Assembly (NCBI GenBank): GCA_016584305.1 | Contig: JACEEZ010002650.1 | Coordinates: 15,001 to 79,000 of the forward strand | Length of the DNA: 64,000 bases | Direction: 5' to 3' | Origin: Chionoecetes opilio | Lineage: Eukaryota; Arthropoda; Malacostraca; Decapoda; Majidae | Shown here: piece after piece, positions 1 through 12,719 of the stretch | Layout: every line of letters starts with the position of its first letter | Position numbering within the stretch: position 1 is the first letter of the stretch | The notes under the pieces: model-generated | Databases searched by the model: none | Seen by the model: only the letters and a program-made list of their open reading frames with translations | Told to the model about the DNA's origin: nothing | Position numbers and translations under genes: made by a program

Positions 1-553
<553 letters not shown>

Positions 554-869
554 CAGAGCTGGGCACTAAATACATTGAAGGTATTTGAATACTAAATACT
601 AAATACATGGGAGAAATGTATTAAAATACCAAATACAAAATACATTTTACGAATGTATTTAAATATTAAATACTAAATACATTAATTGTATTTAAATACA
701 TTTGTAAATACATTTTAAATACACACACACATTTTTATGCCATGAATTAAATCATCAAGTTTCGAAAGTAATCACTTATTTAATTATAAAATCTTCCGAG
801 GCACAACATTATGAAATCTAAATATGCAAACTCTTTCTTATATTTGCAATATAAGTATGCATTCCTTTG

Positions 870-1660
870 AGAATTCTATAAACCATCTACCACACTATGG
901 AATCCACTCCCTGACATAATAGACCAGCAGCCAGGGGCCTTCAGCCTAGATGAGAAGGATACCAATATTGGAGTATGTGGACATCTCAGGTGTAGCGTGG
1001 GATGTTTTAAAATGGCCGTCTGCCGGGTACCACTGGTTGCGTGTGACCCCTGGGGGCCCTTAAAGTGGCCCTTTTTTCGGGCTAGCATAGATATTGGAGA
1101 TACCACATAAAACCAACTTTACATGGCCAAGTACATCCCCCAGAGTGTAAAATGACCAATGCCAGACAAATAGCCCGCTGTTTTGGTCCTGCCAGACGGG
1201 CCAAAAAGGGCCAAAGTTTCGAGCTAGCATAGATATTGAAGATACCGATCGGAACCACTTTTACATGAATGAGTATATTCCCCAGAGTAGGAAATGACCC
1301 ATGCCAGACAAATATTTCTCTGCAATGGTGCCGCCAGAAGCCCTTAAAGTGAGCCCCACGACCCCCGCCACTCATCTAGGCTAGCACAAACATTGAAGAT
1401 ACCGAATGGAACCAACTTAGATTGAATGAATACATTCCCCAGAGTAGGAAATGACCCATACCAGACAAATATTCTTCTGCAATGGTGCCGCCAGAAGCCC
1501 TTAAAGTGAGCCCCACGACCCCCGCCACTCATCTAGGCTAGCACAAACATTGAAGATACCGAATGGAACCAACTTAGATTGAATAAATACATTCCCCAGA
1601 GTAGGAAATGACCCATACCAGACAAATATTCCTCTGCAATGGTGCCGCCAGAAGCCCTTA
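870..1660 (-). repeat. Left arm of foldback element, tandem repeat units
   Basis: Degenerate tandem units of about 140-158 bp, each containing the phrase GCTAGC followed by TAGATATTGAAGATACC or a close variant (near 1081, 1213, 1379, 1538). The last two units are 157 bp apart and nearly identical. Short minus-strand ORFs recur with the unit but change frame because 157 is not a multiple of three, so they are not genes. Confidence 0.85.
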
Positions 1661-1726
1661 CAAAATGGGTCTTGGACATGTTTTTGAACACCATATGCAG
1701 TTTCAAATGCTTATTTGTAATAAGAA

Positions 1727-1800
1727 ACATAAGAAAATAAGGAAGCTACAAGAGACCGCGAGGCCTACACGTGGTAGTTCCTGTGATAATGTGGTTCCAG
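1727..1800 (-). repeat. CR1-like LINE 3' tail fragment
   Basis: This segment matches the 3' untranslated tail of the CR1-like LINE fragment at 33952-34020: both contain CATAAGAAAATAAGGAAGC, then CTACAAGAG, then a block ending GTAGTTCCTGT. It lies in the spacer of the foldback element and no coding part is attached. Confidence 0.7.
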
Positions 1801-3299
1801 GGGTGCAAAAATTACCAAAATGTCTAATTTCTCGAAACTAAACAGCAAAAAATGTCTTTAAAAAATAAGGGCAATTCAACTCAAAACTGAATAGACATAA
1901 CTATGCAAACATTACACATGACTAATACATATAAATACGTACAATGTGATGTTAAACTGATTTGAGGTTGTGTGTAAGTGATTATAACCCATGAAACAAA
2001 ATTGGTAGCAAATATCCAGACTAGTAATTGTGCTATACTAGTAACTCGACAAAGAATGAGATTGAGCATTGGGTATACAGTAGGCACACTTGGAACACTA
2101 GGTACATTAGGACCTAGGTAGTAGTGTAGGGTAATCCAGAGTTTTGTGTTCCCACCCAGTTAGACATGAAAGTAGTAGGTAAATGGTAGTAACAAAATCA
2201 AATATATGTCTTGCAGCTCCATACTAATAACACACCAAAAAATTGGATATTGTTTGCAGACTGGCGCTAACTACTCTCGACATATTCACCACAAGTTAAA
2301 CATGCCTAACAAACCAAATGTGCCACGGCATCATACAACTTCACAAATGTCACTTATAAGAGTAAAGTTGAACGATAGAAATTTCAGGCATTCATTTTGC
2401 ACATTCCTCGCGTGGCAAGTTTCCTGTCGCTTACTATCTCATTACTGAATATTTTTATATAGGATAATACTTTAACATATTATAGATTTAATTTATCTAA
2501 AAGCAAGTGATTTTGTTTTGCTAAAAGTGAGGGATCTTTTCCGTTTGGTGACCGCCACAGAAACTATTGAAACTATAGGCTATATCTCTCCTATGCAGTT
2601 TCTTTATCTTCATTCCAAATGTGTGATTTTTTTGTGTGAAGAAATGGACAATAGAAAGTTTACAGAAAGTTAAAGCCTTTCAAAGTTTATACTGCCATAA
2701 GTTTGTTAAGGAATCGAAGTTGTGTGGAATTGTGAAGAAACAGCCTAAAAGTAGCCTAACCTATTGTATAAAAATATAAAATAAACTTGGCTAGCTTAAT
2801 TTAATATAGTCTTTACCTAAACTAATTTAATCTAAACTAACCAAACTTAACCTAAAACATAACTATACCTTGTAGTCCCCAGTGTCATTACTCTTGTTCT
2901 GTTAATTATGTGTAATTAAAATAATTTCAGTACTAGTCACCGTGTGAAGGTAATTCTGTGAAGGTTTTAAGTCTCGTTGGAAGTTCATATTTCTGGTCAA
3001 TACATTTTTTCGGATGAAAAACTGTGGTTCCTAGTTATTACATAGCATCTTACTAATATTTATCTGGTCCTCTCCATGTTTTGCCATGTCTAGGGATGTA
3101 TTACGCGGGGGTCGGAGCCCGACCCAATTTGAGGACAAGACAAGGATCATTTAAATTTTGAGACAGACATTTGAGGAAAGGGCAAGACAATGGCTATTTT
3201 CAATAATTTGTTTGGCATCTGCTATTTTACACTCGGGGAAAGCTACTTGTTAATTTGCAGTTGTTTATGTGCGGTATCTTCAGTGTGTGCTAGTCTAGA
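1801..3299. other. AT-rich core of foldback element
   Basis: No ORF of significance is present. The stretch contains runs of CCTAA-like words at about 2790-2870 and otherwise unremarkable AT-rich sequence. I see no promoter, RNA gene or coding exon. Confidence 0.6.
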
Positions 3300-4062
3300 T
3301 AAGTTGCGGGGGTCGTGGGGCTCACTTTAAGGGCTTCTGGCGGCACCATTGCAGAAGAATATTTGTCTGGTATGGGTCATTTCCTACTCTGGGGAATGTA
3401 TTCATTCAATCTAAGTTGGTTCCATTCGGGATCTTCAAGTTTGTGCTAGCCTAGATGAGTGGCGGGGGTCGTGGGGGTCACTTTAAGGGCTTCTGGCGGC
3501 ACCATTGCAGAGGAATATTTGTCTGGTATGGGTCATTTCCTACTCTGGGGAATGTATTAATTCAATCTAAGTTGGTTCCATTCGGTATCTTCAATGTTTG
3601 TGCTAGCCTAGATGAGTGGCGGGGGTCGTGGGACTCACTTTAAGGGCTTCTGGCGGCACCATTGCAGAGAAATATTTGTCTGGCATGGGTCATTTCCTAC
3701 TCTGGGGAATATACTCATTCATGTAAAAGTGGTTCCGATCGGTATCTTCAATATCTATGGTAGCTCGAAATTTTGGCCCTTTTTGGCCCGTCTGGCAGGG
3801 CCAAAACAGCGGGCTATTTGTCTGGCATTGGTCATTTTACACTCTGAGGGATGTACTTGGCCATGTAAAGTTGGTTTTATGTGGTATCTCCAATATCTAT
3901 GCTAGCCCGAAAAAAGGGCCACTTTAAGGGCCCCCAGGGGTCACACGCAACCAGTGGTACCCGGCAGACGGCCATTTCAAAACATCCCACGCTACACCTG
4001 AGATGTCCACATACTCCAATATTGGTATCCTTCTCATCTAGGCTGAAGGCCCCTGGCTGCTG
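3300..4062 (+). repeat. Right arm of foldback element, tandem repeat units
   Basis: Inverted counterpart of the left arm: the unit starting GTGCTAGCCTAGATGAG recurs at about 3443 and 3600 (157 bp apart), followed by the diverged units and the outer part that ends near 4062. Pairing with the left arm runs over roughly 760 bp, so single-stranded DNA or RNA from this element would form a very long hairpin. Confidence 0.85.
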
Positions 4063-4833
4063 GTCTATAATGTTCGAGTTGCATTATTATCATAAAGGTT
4101 TGCACACACTTTCAACAATATACAATTCTTGGAGCTAAATACAGAATAGAAATGGCTGGAGAAAGGACCGAATACTAGTGACTGATGAGAACAGAATCCA
4201 AGACACGCTAACGGTGTTTATCAATCAGACAGCAGAACAGGAACTGAACTTGTCGTTAGAGCTCTACCCGCCTGTCCCGCAGCTCCCGCCAGCCCGTCGC
4301 CACCCACCACCTTTGCTCCACCTCCCTCCTCCCCATTCCCCAATATCCTTACTGCGGTATATGCTATAGATATGAATATGATAAGAAATTAGCACCGATA
4401 ATTTGTTCTTTGGTCATTTTGTCAAAGGCAAATAAAATGTGTATTATCAGCTCACCTGGCTATTTAACTTAATCTACATATCTCTAGAAATGTCTGAAAA
4501 AAATCCGATTTCCTTAGGATTTCCTTAGATTTTGCGTTTCCTTAGAAATTTCCTTCTCAGGCCTAAATTTTCTTAAAATAAGGAAATTTCCTGCAAGTGG
4601 AAACACTGGTTCACTGTAACATCAGGGTTGTTTGATAGTTGGGCGGGTTTATGGCCAAATTAACTGATAAAAAAGTATGTACATTTTTATATTATATGTA
4701 TTTTTAAATATGATGTATTTAAATACTCATTTAACTATTTAAATACTGTATTTAAATGCATGAAAACCAATGTATTTCTAAATACATTTCTAAATACACA
4801 AATGTATTTAAATACTGCCACTCTGATATATAT

Positions 4834-4875
4834 ATATAATATAATATATATATATATAATATGCTATATAATATC

Positions 4876-4932
<57 letters not shown>
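4834..4932. repeat. (TA)n microsatellite
   Basis: Imperfect TA repeats immediately right of the foldback element, up to the GTGTGTATG that forms the target site of the next MITE. Confidence 0.9.
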
Positions 4933-4933
<1 letters not shown>

Positions 4934-4944
4934 GTGTGTGTATG

Positions 4945-5028
4945 CAGTGGCGTACCGAGGGGGGGGGGGGCATGCGGCCATGCCCCCCCTTTGCAAAGAA
5001 TAAATTATAATATATAAATATATTTATA

Positions 5029-5088
<60 letters not shown>

Positions 5089-5093
5089 TCTGC

Positions 5094-5127
<34 letters not shown>

Positions 5128-5207
5128 TATATATATATATATATATATATATCTATATATATATATATTTTGGCCCCCCCCTTTTAAATTTTCTGGGTAC
5201 GCCACTG
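4945..5207. mobile_element. hAT-type MITE
   Basis: A 263-bp element with inverted ends CAGTGGCGTACC and GGTACGCCACTG and an exact 8-bp target duplication TGTGTATG (4937-4944 and 5208-5215). The interior is a G-run, a C-run and long TA tracts, with no coding capacity. The ends and the 8-bp TSD fit the hAT superfamily. Confidence 0.9.
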
Positions 5208-5452
5208 TGTGTATGGTGTATGTGTGTGTTATCACCTATGGTTTTGATCACGCGAGCTGGCTCGCGATCGCCAGTTTCACCCTCCCGGTGCGACCTTGGA
5301 GCTCATTATTACCGATCTTTGGGTAATGCTGGGACCTCACACACCACACATCCCCATCCCCTTGGTCAAGGGGGACCCTAACCGCCCGAATTTCTCAGTT
5401 GAAAATCCCCGGGAACGAGAGCCGAGCGGGGTAGGGGATCGAATGTCGGTGT

Positions 5453-5861
5453 CGTGTGACCAGCAGTCTATTTATGAGGTGCAGTCCGCCTTTGTTTACT
5501 AACAAAAGAAAACGCAAACTGCGCATGCGCGGAGGTGAATATTGTTTTGTAAATTGATGTAAAGGGCCTATTTCATAACTATATTTGGCTAATCTTTCTT
5601 GTAAATCTCCAGCCATGTTGTCGGAGGACGCCTGCGAATGCTTTTGCTGATAACAAGTCCCCCTCGCTTTTGTTGATAAACAAAGACGGATTTGTTGTCG
5701 TAGGACGCCTGGGCATGCATTTGTTGATCAATATGTCATGTTAGACCTATTACATCAATTTCCTAAAACAATATTCGCCTCCACGCATGCGCACTTCGCG
5801 TTTTCTTTTATTAGTAAACAAAGGCGGACTGCACCTCATAAACACACTGCTGGTCACACGT
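5453..5861. repeat. Inverted repeat, ~118-bp arms
   Basis: The segment 5453-5573 (starting CGTGTGACCAGCAG) is repeated in reverse at 5745-5861 (ending CTGGTCACACG) with few mismatches. The spacer is about 170 bp. Both arms contain the palindromic word CGCATGCG. No target duplication was found, so it is recorded only as a foldback structure. Confidence 0.8.
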
Positions 5862-5929
5862 CACCGGACCACATAATAGTGCGTGACGCTCTAACACCAA
5901 TCTGTTCAGGCGGTGTGTGTGTGAACATG

Positions 5930-5951
5930 TTGTGTGTGTGTGTATGTGTGT

Positions 5952-6044
<93 letters not shown>
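5930..6044. repeat. (GT)n microsatellite
   Basis: A nearly pure GT run of about 100 bp, which explains the long Cys-Val reading frame that crosses it. Confidence 0.95.
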
Positions 6045-6046
<2 letters not shown>

Positions 6047-6644
6047 TTATAATGTTACGATACCCTCCCTGTGCGTCGTGACATTTGTAAAGTAAAATCA
6101 GGTCACCATACCTATTACATTAGGATTAGGTGAAAATATAATCAATCAATAAAAACTTAAAGATATATAGAAGAATAAGATAAAGAGATATGTTTATCAA
6201 CTAGAAAAACTTGACAAAAATATGCAAATTCACTCAATTATAGACCACAAAAACTATTTCGGTCTTAATCATGTTTCAGCAGATTAAATATTTAACCATA
6301 AAAATATTAACCTTAGATAAAAGACAAAATAAAAAGAAAGGGAAATATCATGATTTCATGGAAAGGGAAATATCATGGAGCTTACAATATACTAGTACTG
6401 TGTACACTTACACTGTGGAGTGACAATGACGGAGTGGGAAACACCGGACACGAAAGAATGAAACCTATGTACACACAAATACTGTAACTCGAAATTGAAT
6501 TGAATTGAATTGAATTTGTCATTCTTGGCCCTTCTGTGCTCTTACTATACACACCAGGGAAACAATCATAGCAATAGACGTAAGGCGAAGATTCTAGAGG
6601 CATACGGAACATAGAGAGAGCGTAGAAAAAGACAGAGGCTCCGA
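6045..6644. other. No recognisable feature
   Basis: AT-rich intronic-looking or intergenic DNA with a short GAATT pentamer run near 6495. I see no exon of the receptor gene or other coding signal here on either strand. Confidence 0.6.
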
Positions 6645-7343
6645 TAGTACAGCAAATATGTGAATTATTTGGCTGAATTGTGACTTTGATGATAGAAGCA
6701 TGAAACTTGGTACACAGTTAGGGCATGCCTATGGGAAGATATGTGGCTATAGGGCCATTGGCTATTTACTCTGTGACGCAATTGGGGCCATTTTCCAAGA
6801 TGGCCGCCATCCGCTGTTATAGTCCCTCTGAAATGTTAGCTGAGCTCCATTGTAGTGATAGGAGAACTGATTTATTGGTATTATGTACATCTTATCAATA
6901 GTTTATATAAGTCAACTATGGTTGATAATGCCCTATATCCTTATTCGATTATCATAAAGCACTATCTGTATAATTTTAGTAGGGGCGTTATAAGAAAAAT
7001 TGGTGCAACATATCGTTGTTTTGGCTTTCAGGTGTGTAACAGTGTAACGATGGAGAAAATCTACAAGGTGGTGGACCCTGTACAGCCTGGTACATCAACA
7101 CATTGTCTAACAACAGACTGGAGCAAGTGTATTCTGTGCCAGGAAGAAACATCGGAGGTGCTTCACTGTCCAGCTGAGTCCAGACGTGGCACACACGGAG
7201 CTGGTTATAAGACAATTGCCGACCTTCTTGTGGCTTTCAGTAGGATTGGTTGTTTGCCACGAACTCTAAATCTATCACGCCTTGATGACGGTGAGGGCAT
7301 TGAGGCAACACTACAGCATTACAAAGCCAAGTGGCACGACCCA

Positions 7344-7775
7344 CAGTGGCGTAGCTAAGGGGGGGAGGGGCGAGGGGGGGCTGTTTGAAATCGCCCTCCG
7401 GGCCCCCAAGAGAGGGGGGCCCCCAAATGCATCACTCAATCAAACAAAACTCCTGTGATCCTCTACAAACTTGGCTTAATCTCCTTGGGGTTTGTGTTTA
7501 ATTTGATCTGTATCTTTTGAGTACCATCATAGGCTTTTTAATTCGGATTAAAAAGGATTTATGGGCATTGAAAGTCTCAGAAAGTGTCAAAATGCACCAA
7601 AATATGTAAATTTTTCAAAATTTCCCCGAATCCCCCCAGCTGGTTGGGCTCGCTTCTCTTGGTTGGGCTCGCTTCTCTCGCCCCCCCCCCCCCCCCCGAA
7701 ACACCTGCAAACTTTAGAGGGGGCCCCTCCAGGAAGTAAGACCCCTGGGCCCCCAAATGTCTAGCTACGCCCCTG
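7344..7775. mobile_element. hAT-type MITE inside the FEN-like gene
   Basis: The ends are CAGTGGCGTAGCTA and TAGCTACGCCCCTG, with an exact 8-bp duplication ACGACCCA (7336-7343 and 7776-7783). The coding sequence resumes in register after the duplication: the interrupted WHDP is followed by DPCRLRYNK. The 432-bp interior is G- and C-rich without an ORF of its own. Confidence 0.93.
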
Positions 7776-9261
7776 ACGACCCATGTCGACTTCGGTATAA
7801 CAAAACAAAACTACAGCGTGCAGAGAATAAGAAGAGACCCATAGAAGAAGATGCAGATGACTATAAGATATTCACCCGTCAAAGTTTGGAAAAACAAGTA
7901 TTTCCATTGGAACATGCTTCTTCTGTGGCAAACCTGCACCAGCTGGAGGGTCATTGTGCAAAGCATCAACATTCGGGGTTAATGCCCGTGTCCGACAATA
8001 TGCCTTCAAATTGCAGGACAGACAACTACTTGCTAAATTGAGTGAAGGAGACCTAGTTGCACAAGATGTCCAATACCATGTACAGTGCCTGGTTTCATTA
8101 TACAATAGAGCAAGAGAAACAAAAACATCTGAAGAGTCTGATGTGGACACCGTGAACCATGACATTGCATTTGCTGAACTGGTATCCTATATTGAAGATG
8201 CCCGTAACGATGCTGTAGCTGCACCCGTCTTCAAACTCAAAGACCTGGTGAACCTGTACAGCATTAGACTTAAGTTATTTGGGATTGAGGTAGTAGGACG
8301 CATCCACTCCACCAAGCTCAAAGACAGAATATTGGGCTATTTTCAAGATTTGGCAGCTCATAAGCAAGGCAGAGATGTGGTTCTCATTGCCAAAGAAGAT
8401 GTTGGATCCGCATTGATCAAAGCATGCTAGCCTGATGCTGACATTGACGCTGTTCATCTTCCCAGGGCTGTCAACATAGTGAGGAAAGACATCTTCAAAA
8501 TGAAAAACCAATTCAGTAGTTCATTTGAACCCAGATGTCAGGAAGATTCTGTGCCAGTTTCTCTTGTGGCATTAGTTGGTATGGTGTTGAATGGACCAAA
8601 CATCAAAGCACAGTCAAGTTCCTCAGCAGTGCCACAACCAGTTCTCACCATTTCGCAGCTACTGATGCACAACAGTTTGGTAAGGCATCGGGAAAATCGG
8701 ACTACAAGTACAACCAGGCACAGCCAGGAACGGGAAACACCTTTGCCTATCTTTGCCACGACTAGGCGTGATGATTCACACAAAAACTTGAAAGCGAGAA
8801 CTTGTGGACAATCTGTATGAGCTGGCCGCCTGAGCATTTCATATGACCGTGTGTTGGACATTTCAAATGAGCTAGGCAACAAGATCTGTCATCACTACAG
8901 TATAGAGAAAGCTGTATGTCTTCCTAAGCTGAAAGGTGGTCTCTACACAACAGCTACAGTTGACAACATTGACCATAACCCCAGCTCTACTACTGCACAC
9001 GACTCATTCCATGGAACTGGTATATCTCTGTTTCAACACCCAGACAGTAACTTCAGTGGAGATGATCGGGCAATTGTCACCACACATGGTGCTAGTGATA
9101 CTAAGGGCCGATGGCACGCCTGCCCAAGGCCTACACTAGTCCTCGCTACTACACCTCGCACCTGCTCCTCTTGTCAGACAAGATCCACCAATACCAAAGC
9201 AAGAAGGTCCGAACAAGCCGACTGTCAGCTCATACCACAAGCCGTTCAGAAAGAATATGTG

Positions 9262-9501
9262 TAAGATTTAATTCAGTAAGATTTAAAGTTAGTAATCTTT
9301 TTATGATATAGTATTTTTATAATCTATCATCATTAGAATTACATGTTTATCAAAATATTATCATCAGAATTACTTATTTTAATGATGATAGTATTTTGAT
9401 AAACATGTAATTCTAATGATGATAGTATTCTAATAAACATGTAATTTTAATGATGATAATATTTTGATAATCATGTAATTCTAATGATTCTTTTCACAGG
9501 T
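9262..9501. other. AT-rich insertion or intron in the FEN-like gene
   Basis: A 240-bp AT-rich block interrupts the reading frame between QKEY and WLEH. It begins GTGTAAG and ends TTTTCACAG, which looks like donor and acceptor sites, but removing exactly that segment leaves the frame off by two bases. Internally it holds several copies of a unit around AACATGTAATTCTAATGATG, one of them inverted. It could be a decayed intron or a small repeat insertion. Confidence 0.6.
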
Positions 9502-12500
9502 GGCTGGAGCATTTGCGGCATGTACTGGACACTGACGCCTTGCATGGGAATGAAATTATCTCCTGGGCTGCATACCATGCCAGCAATCAAGAAGCACCAC
9601 TAGAAGACAGCGATTTGACTCTCACTTCCTTACTTCCTCTCTTCCACGACCAGGCCAAATCAGTGGCCATGATTCGCCATGCCATGGATGTTGTGAAGAC
9701 AGCGGTTGAAGTCCTTAATCCTGGTCAGGTGCCAATCATCACATGTGACCAGCCACTGTACACGCTTGCAAAGCAAATCCAGTGGAGCTGGCCAACAAGT
9801 CACGGAGAGGATCACTTTGTTGTGATGTTTGGTGGGCTACATATAGAGATGGCAGCTCTCAAGACACTGGGAGATCTTCTGGAAGGCAGCGGGTGGACAG
9901 GAGTACTCGTTCAGGCTGGAGTTGCCACACATGGAATAGCGGAATAATTTCTGAAAGCATCCCATGTGACACGAACTAGAAGGGCTCATCAAGTCACAGC
10001 CGGTAGTCTGTATCTACTTATGAAGAAGGCATACACAGAGTACAGCAAAGTTTTAAATGATGAACACAATATGATGTCACTGGTAGATTGGGCTACTGAA
10101 AGAGCTGATGCGTCTCCCCAATTCCAATTCTAGTTCATCGTCCTGCAGCTGGAACTGGAAGTGATGATCCTTGTGAGAGCAATACGAGAAGGTGACTTCC
10201 AATTGTATGTGGAGGCCTTGACCAATATTGTTCCTTGGTTCTTCGCTTTGGACCACACACACTACGCTAGATGGATACCAGTCCACCTGCGTGACATGGT
10301 ATCACTGAAAGCGTGCCATCCTAATGTCTATACCGAGTTCCTGAAGGGCAAGTTTGTCGTGAAGAAGTCAAAACGTGTATTCTCTGCTATTGCTATTGAC
10401 CAGGCCCACGAACAGAATAATGCCTCTGTGAAAGGTTATGGTGGGGATGTGGGCCTAACAGAGAATCCGGCAGCTTTGCGTCGCTGGATGGTATCTGGTC
10501 CCGAGATGGTTCGTTTGATTGGAGAATTCCAGGGTTTAACTGAGAATAGGCAGTACACAGATGGACATCACCATGAACAAAAGAAGCACATACAGATGGC
10601 ATTTGCAAAAGATATAAAGTCCTTAAGTGGTACGATAGAAGAGATGGGAAACCCTTTCTGCGACAATGGTTGCGATCTTCTTGTACTGGACAGTAGAAAC
10701 ATTGTAGATGCAGCTGTGGCAGACACGGTTCGCCAGATCAAGAACCTTGGAGTCAACGAGTATGAATCTTATGTTAAAGAGAGACTTGTCAACCAAACAA
10801 TGCCTATCTCAGATCCTATCCAGCGGAACAAACTCCATCTCTTCAGTCGGCCTCCAATCAGAGAGAAGTCAGACAAACAGCTAAAGTTATCATCTCTGAA
10901 GAATGACTGCTCACTCTTTTCTAGATTGTACATTGCCTCCCAAATACGCAATAGTGATCTGTACGAGTTCGTCCAGCACAAAAATCAGGCCTGGCCACCA
11001 GCACTGTCACAGATGGGTGTCATGAGAACCGGAACGAAGAGTGACTTGTTACCCTGCTTGGAAGAGTTTACTACTGTGAAAGAGAATGTCTCCAGTCCTA
11101 CAGTGGAGGACACCATCCTTGGTGGAGCTGCCATCGTCAACATGCTGCGACCTGGGATTGCAAAGACGTTCCAAGATTATGCCAATTATATTTTCATGCC
11201 GTAAATCACTTCACAGCTTTAGCATGTAACAAGATTAGACATTATCTGGGATGTATACATCCCCCAAAGTTTGAAATCTGGCACCCGTAGCAAGAGAGGA
11301 AAGGGATTTAGGAGACGCGTCGAGCCATCAAGTGCAGTTCCTAGAAACTGGCAGGAGTTCCTACGCATCAGTGATAATATGACTGAGTTGTTCTTCTTGG
11401 CAAAGAATGTTGCAGGCATAGACACTGACAAACAGGTCATCACCACACACCATACTGATGTATTTTGCATAAATCGCCAAGATGGTTTGGGTCTAGCTCC
11501 ATGCACCCATGAAGAGGCCGACACTCGCATTATGCTCCACCTCGAAGATGCTGTTCGGCAAGAGCATAACAAAGTGTCAATACGCACAGTTGACACAGAC
11601 GTTGTAGTTCTGGCCATATATTCAGCCCAGCGCCTCGACATCTCTGAACTGTGGATTGCCTTTGGTGCTGGAAAGAGCTTAAAGTTCATCGCCGCTCATG
11701 AGATAGCCAGAGAACTTGGTCCTGATCGGTGTATTGCATTACCAATGTTCCATGCTTTCACTGGTTGCGACATGGTGTCCTGTCTTGGAGGCAGGGGCAA
11801 GAGGACCGCATGGGCCACATGGAAGACATATGGAAATGTCACCCCAGCATTCTGTGCCTTGGCTGCTAGACCAAGCCCACAGTCAATAGAAGAATGGCTG
11901 GAGCCACTGGAACGATTTGTGGTCCTGTTATATGATCGTACCAGTAGTCAGGAGTGTGTCAACAAGGCAAGGAAGGAACTGGTCACCCAGAAAGGCAGAG
12001 CAATAGATGGTCTCCCTCCTACACAGGCTGCACTCATCCAGCACATCAAGAAGGCTGCCTACCAGGCTGGTCACTGCTGGGCACAGATGATGATCGCAGC
12101 TCCAGAGCTTCCATCTCCAAGTGAATGGGGGTGGAACAAGGTCCAGGATGGCTACGAAATATGCTGGACAACCCTACCAGAAGCCACGAAAGCTTGTAGG
12201 GAACTCATACGTTGTGGTTGCAAGAAGGGCTGCAGAGGACACTGCAATTGTCGGAACGCTGCTCTGCAGTGCACTGCACTTTGTGTCTGCGGTGGACTTT
12301 GAACTGACTGATTTCCTAGAAAGACTATATTTGGAATTATCTACCATACTAGACTTATATAAATTATTGATAAGATGTACAATTTAGGGTACGCCGTATA
12401 ACAAAAATTCTTTTTCTCAACTTTGGCATGCCAATTTCCTATGTAAAATGGAAGTCTAAGACGATTTTATCTATTTCCATTTTTGCATTTGAGCAATTTT

Positions 12501-12719
12501 TACTATGCAAAATCGCACTTTTATATTGCACCCTTATCGAATAATGCTTAAATGAGTACGCAGTGTCCGGTTGGTCCTGTGTATTGCATCATGCACCAAT
12601 ATGAGTTCCAAATGACTAGCGTGGTAAGCTCTTTCTGATCAGTTGGTTCATCAGGCACTACATCACAGTGTCACAGCCTCTACGTTGGCCTAGAACGTGT
12701 CCATCATGTCCTTCTTAGA

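Larger units (their letters stand above)
554..4825. mobile_element. hAT-like foldback DNA element, non-autonomous
   Basis: The element starts CAGAGCTGGGCA and ends TGCCACTCTG, so its terminal inverted repeats read CAGAG(C)TGG. It is flanked on both sides by ATATATAT (546-553 and 4826-4833), an 8-bp duplication of the hAT type, although the flank is a TA microsatellite and so weak evidence on its own. The subterminal 150 bp at each end are rich in AAATACAT-type short inverted repeats. Inside sit two arms of about 760 bp in opposite orientation (870-1660 and 3300-4062), each made of degenerate tandem units, around an AT-rich core with no transposase. The architecture resembles Drosophila FB foldback elements (analogy only). 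Confidence 0.7.
7050..12302 (+). pseudogene. Decayed gene, FEN/XPG-like nuclease signature with Cys-rich tail
   Basis: The frame can be followed from ATG 7050 to TGA 12300-12302, interrupted by a MITE (7344-7775), an AT-rich insertion (9262-9501), in-frame stops at 8428, 9945, about 10132, 11202 and about 11220, and frameshifts around 8755-8850. The N-terminal part has Cys pairs typical of zinc sites (CILC near 7120; a CFFC pair near 7918 in a shifted frame). The C-terminal third has CTHEEADTRIMLH, then TVDTDVVVLA about 20 residues later, then HAFTGCDMVSCLGGRG. The spacing of these acidic motifs and the GCD/glycine-rich motif recall the XPG-I acidic cluster and the helix-hairpin region of FEN1-like nucleases (inference). 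It ends in a CXC-like tail (CGCKKGCRGHCNC). Proteins of this layout are common as unnamed repeats in many invertebrate genomes (recollection). The real product of an intact copy would be about 1,500 residues. Confidence 0.75.

Noticed and set aside
1082..1532. Repeated Met-Ser-Gly-Gly-Gly-Arg ORFs at 1.1-1.7 and 3.5-3.9 kb as a gene family
   Set aside because: They follow the tandem unit of the foldback element, occur in mirror orientation, and the 157-bp period breaks the frame.
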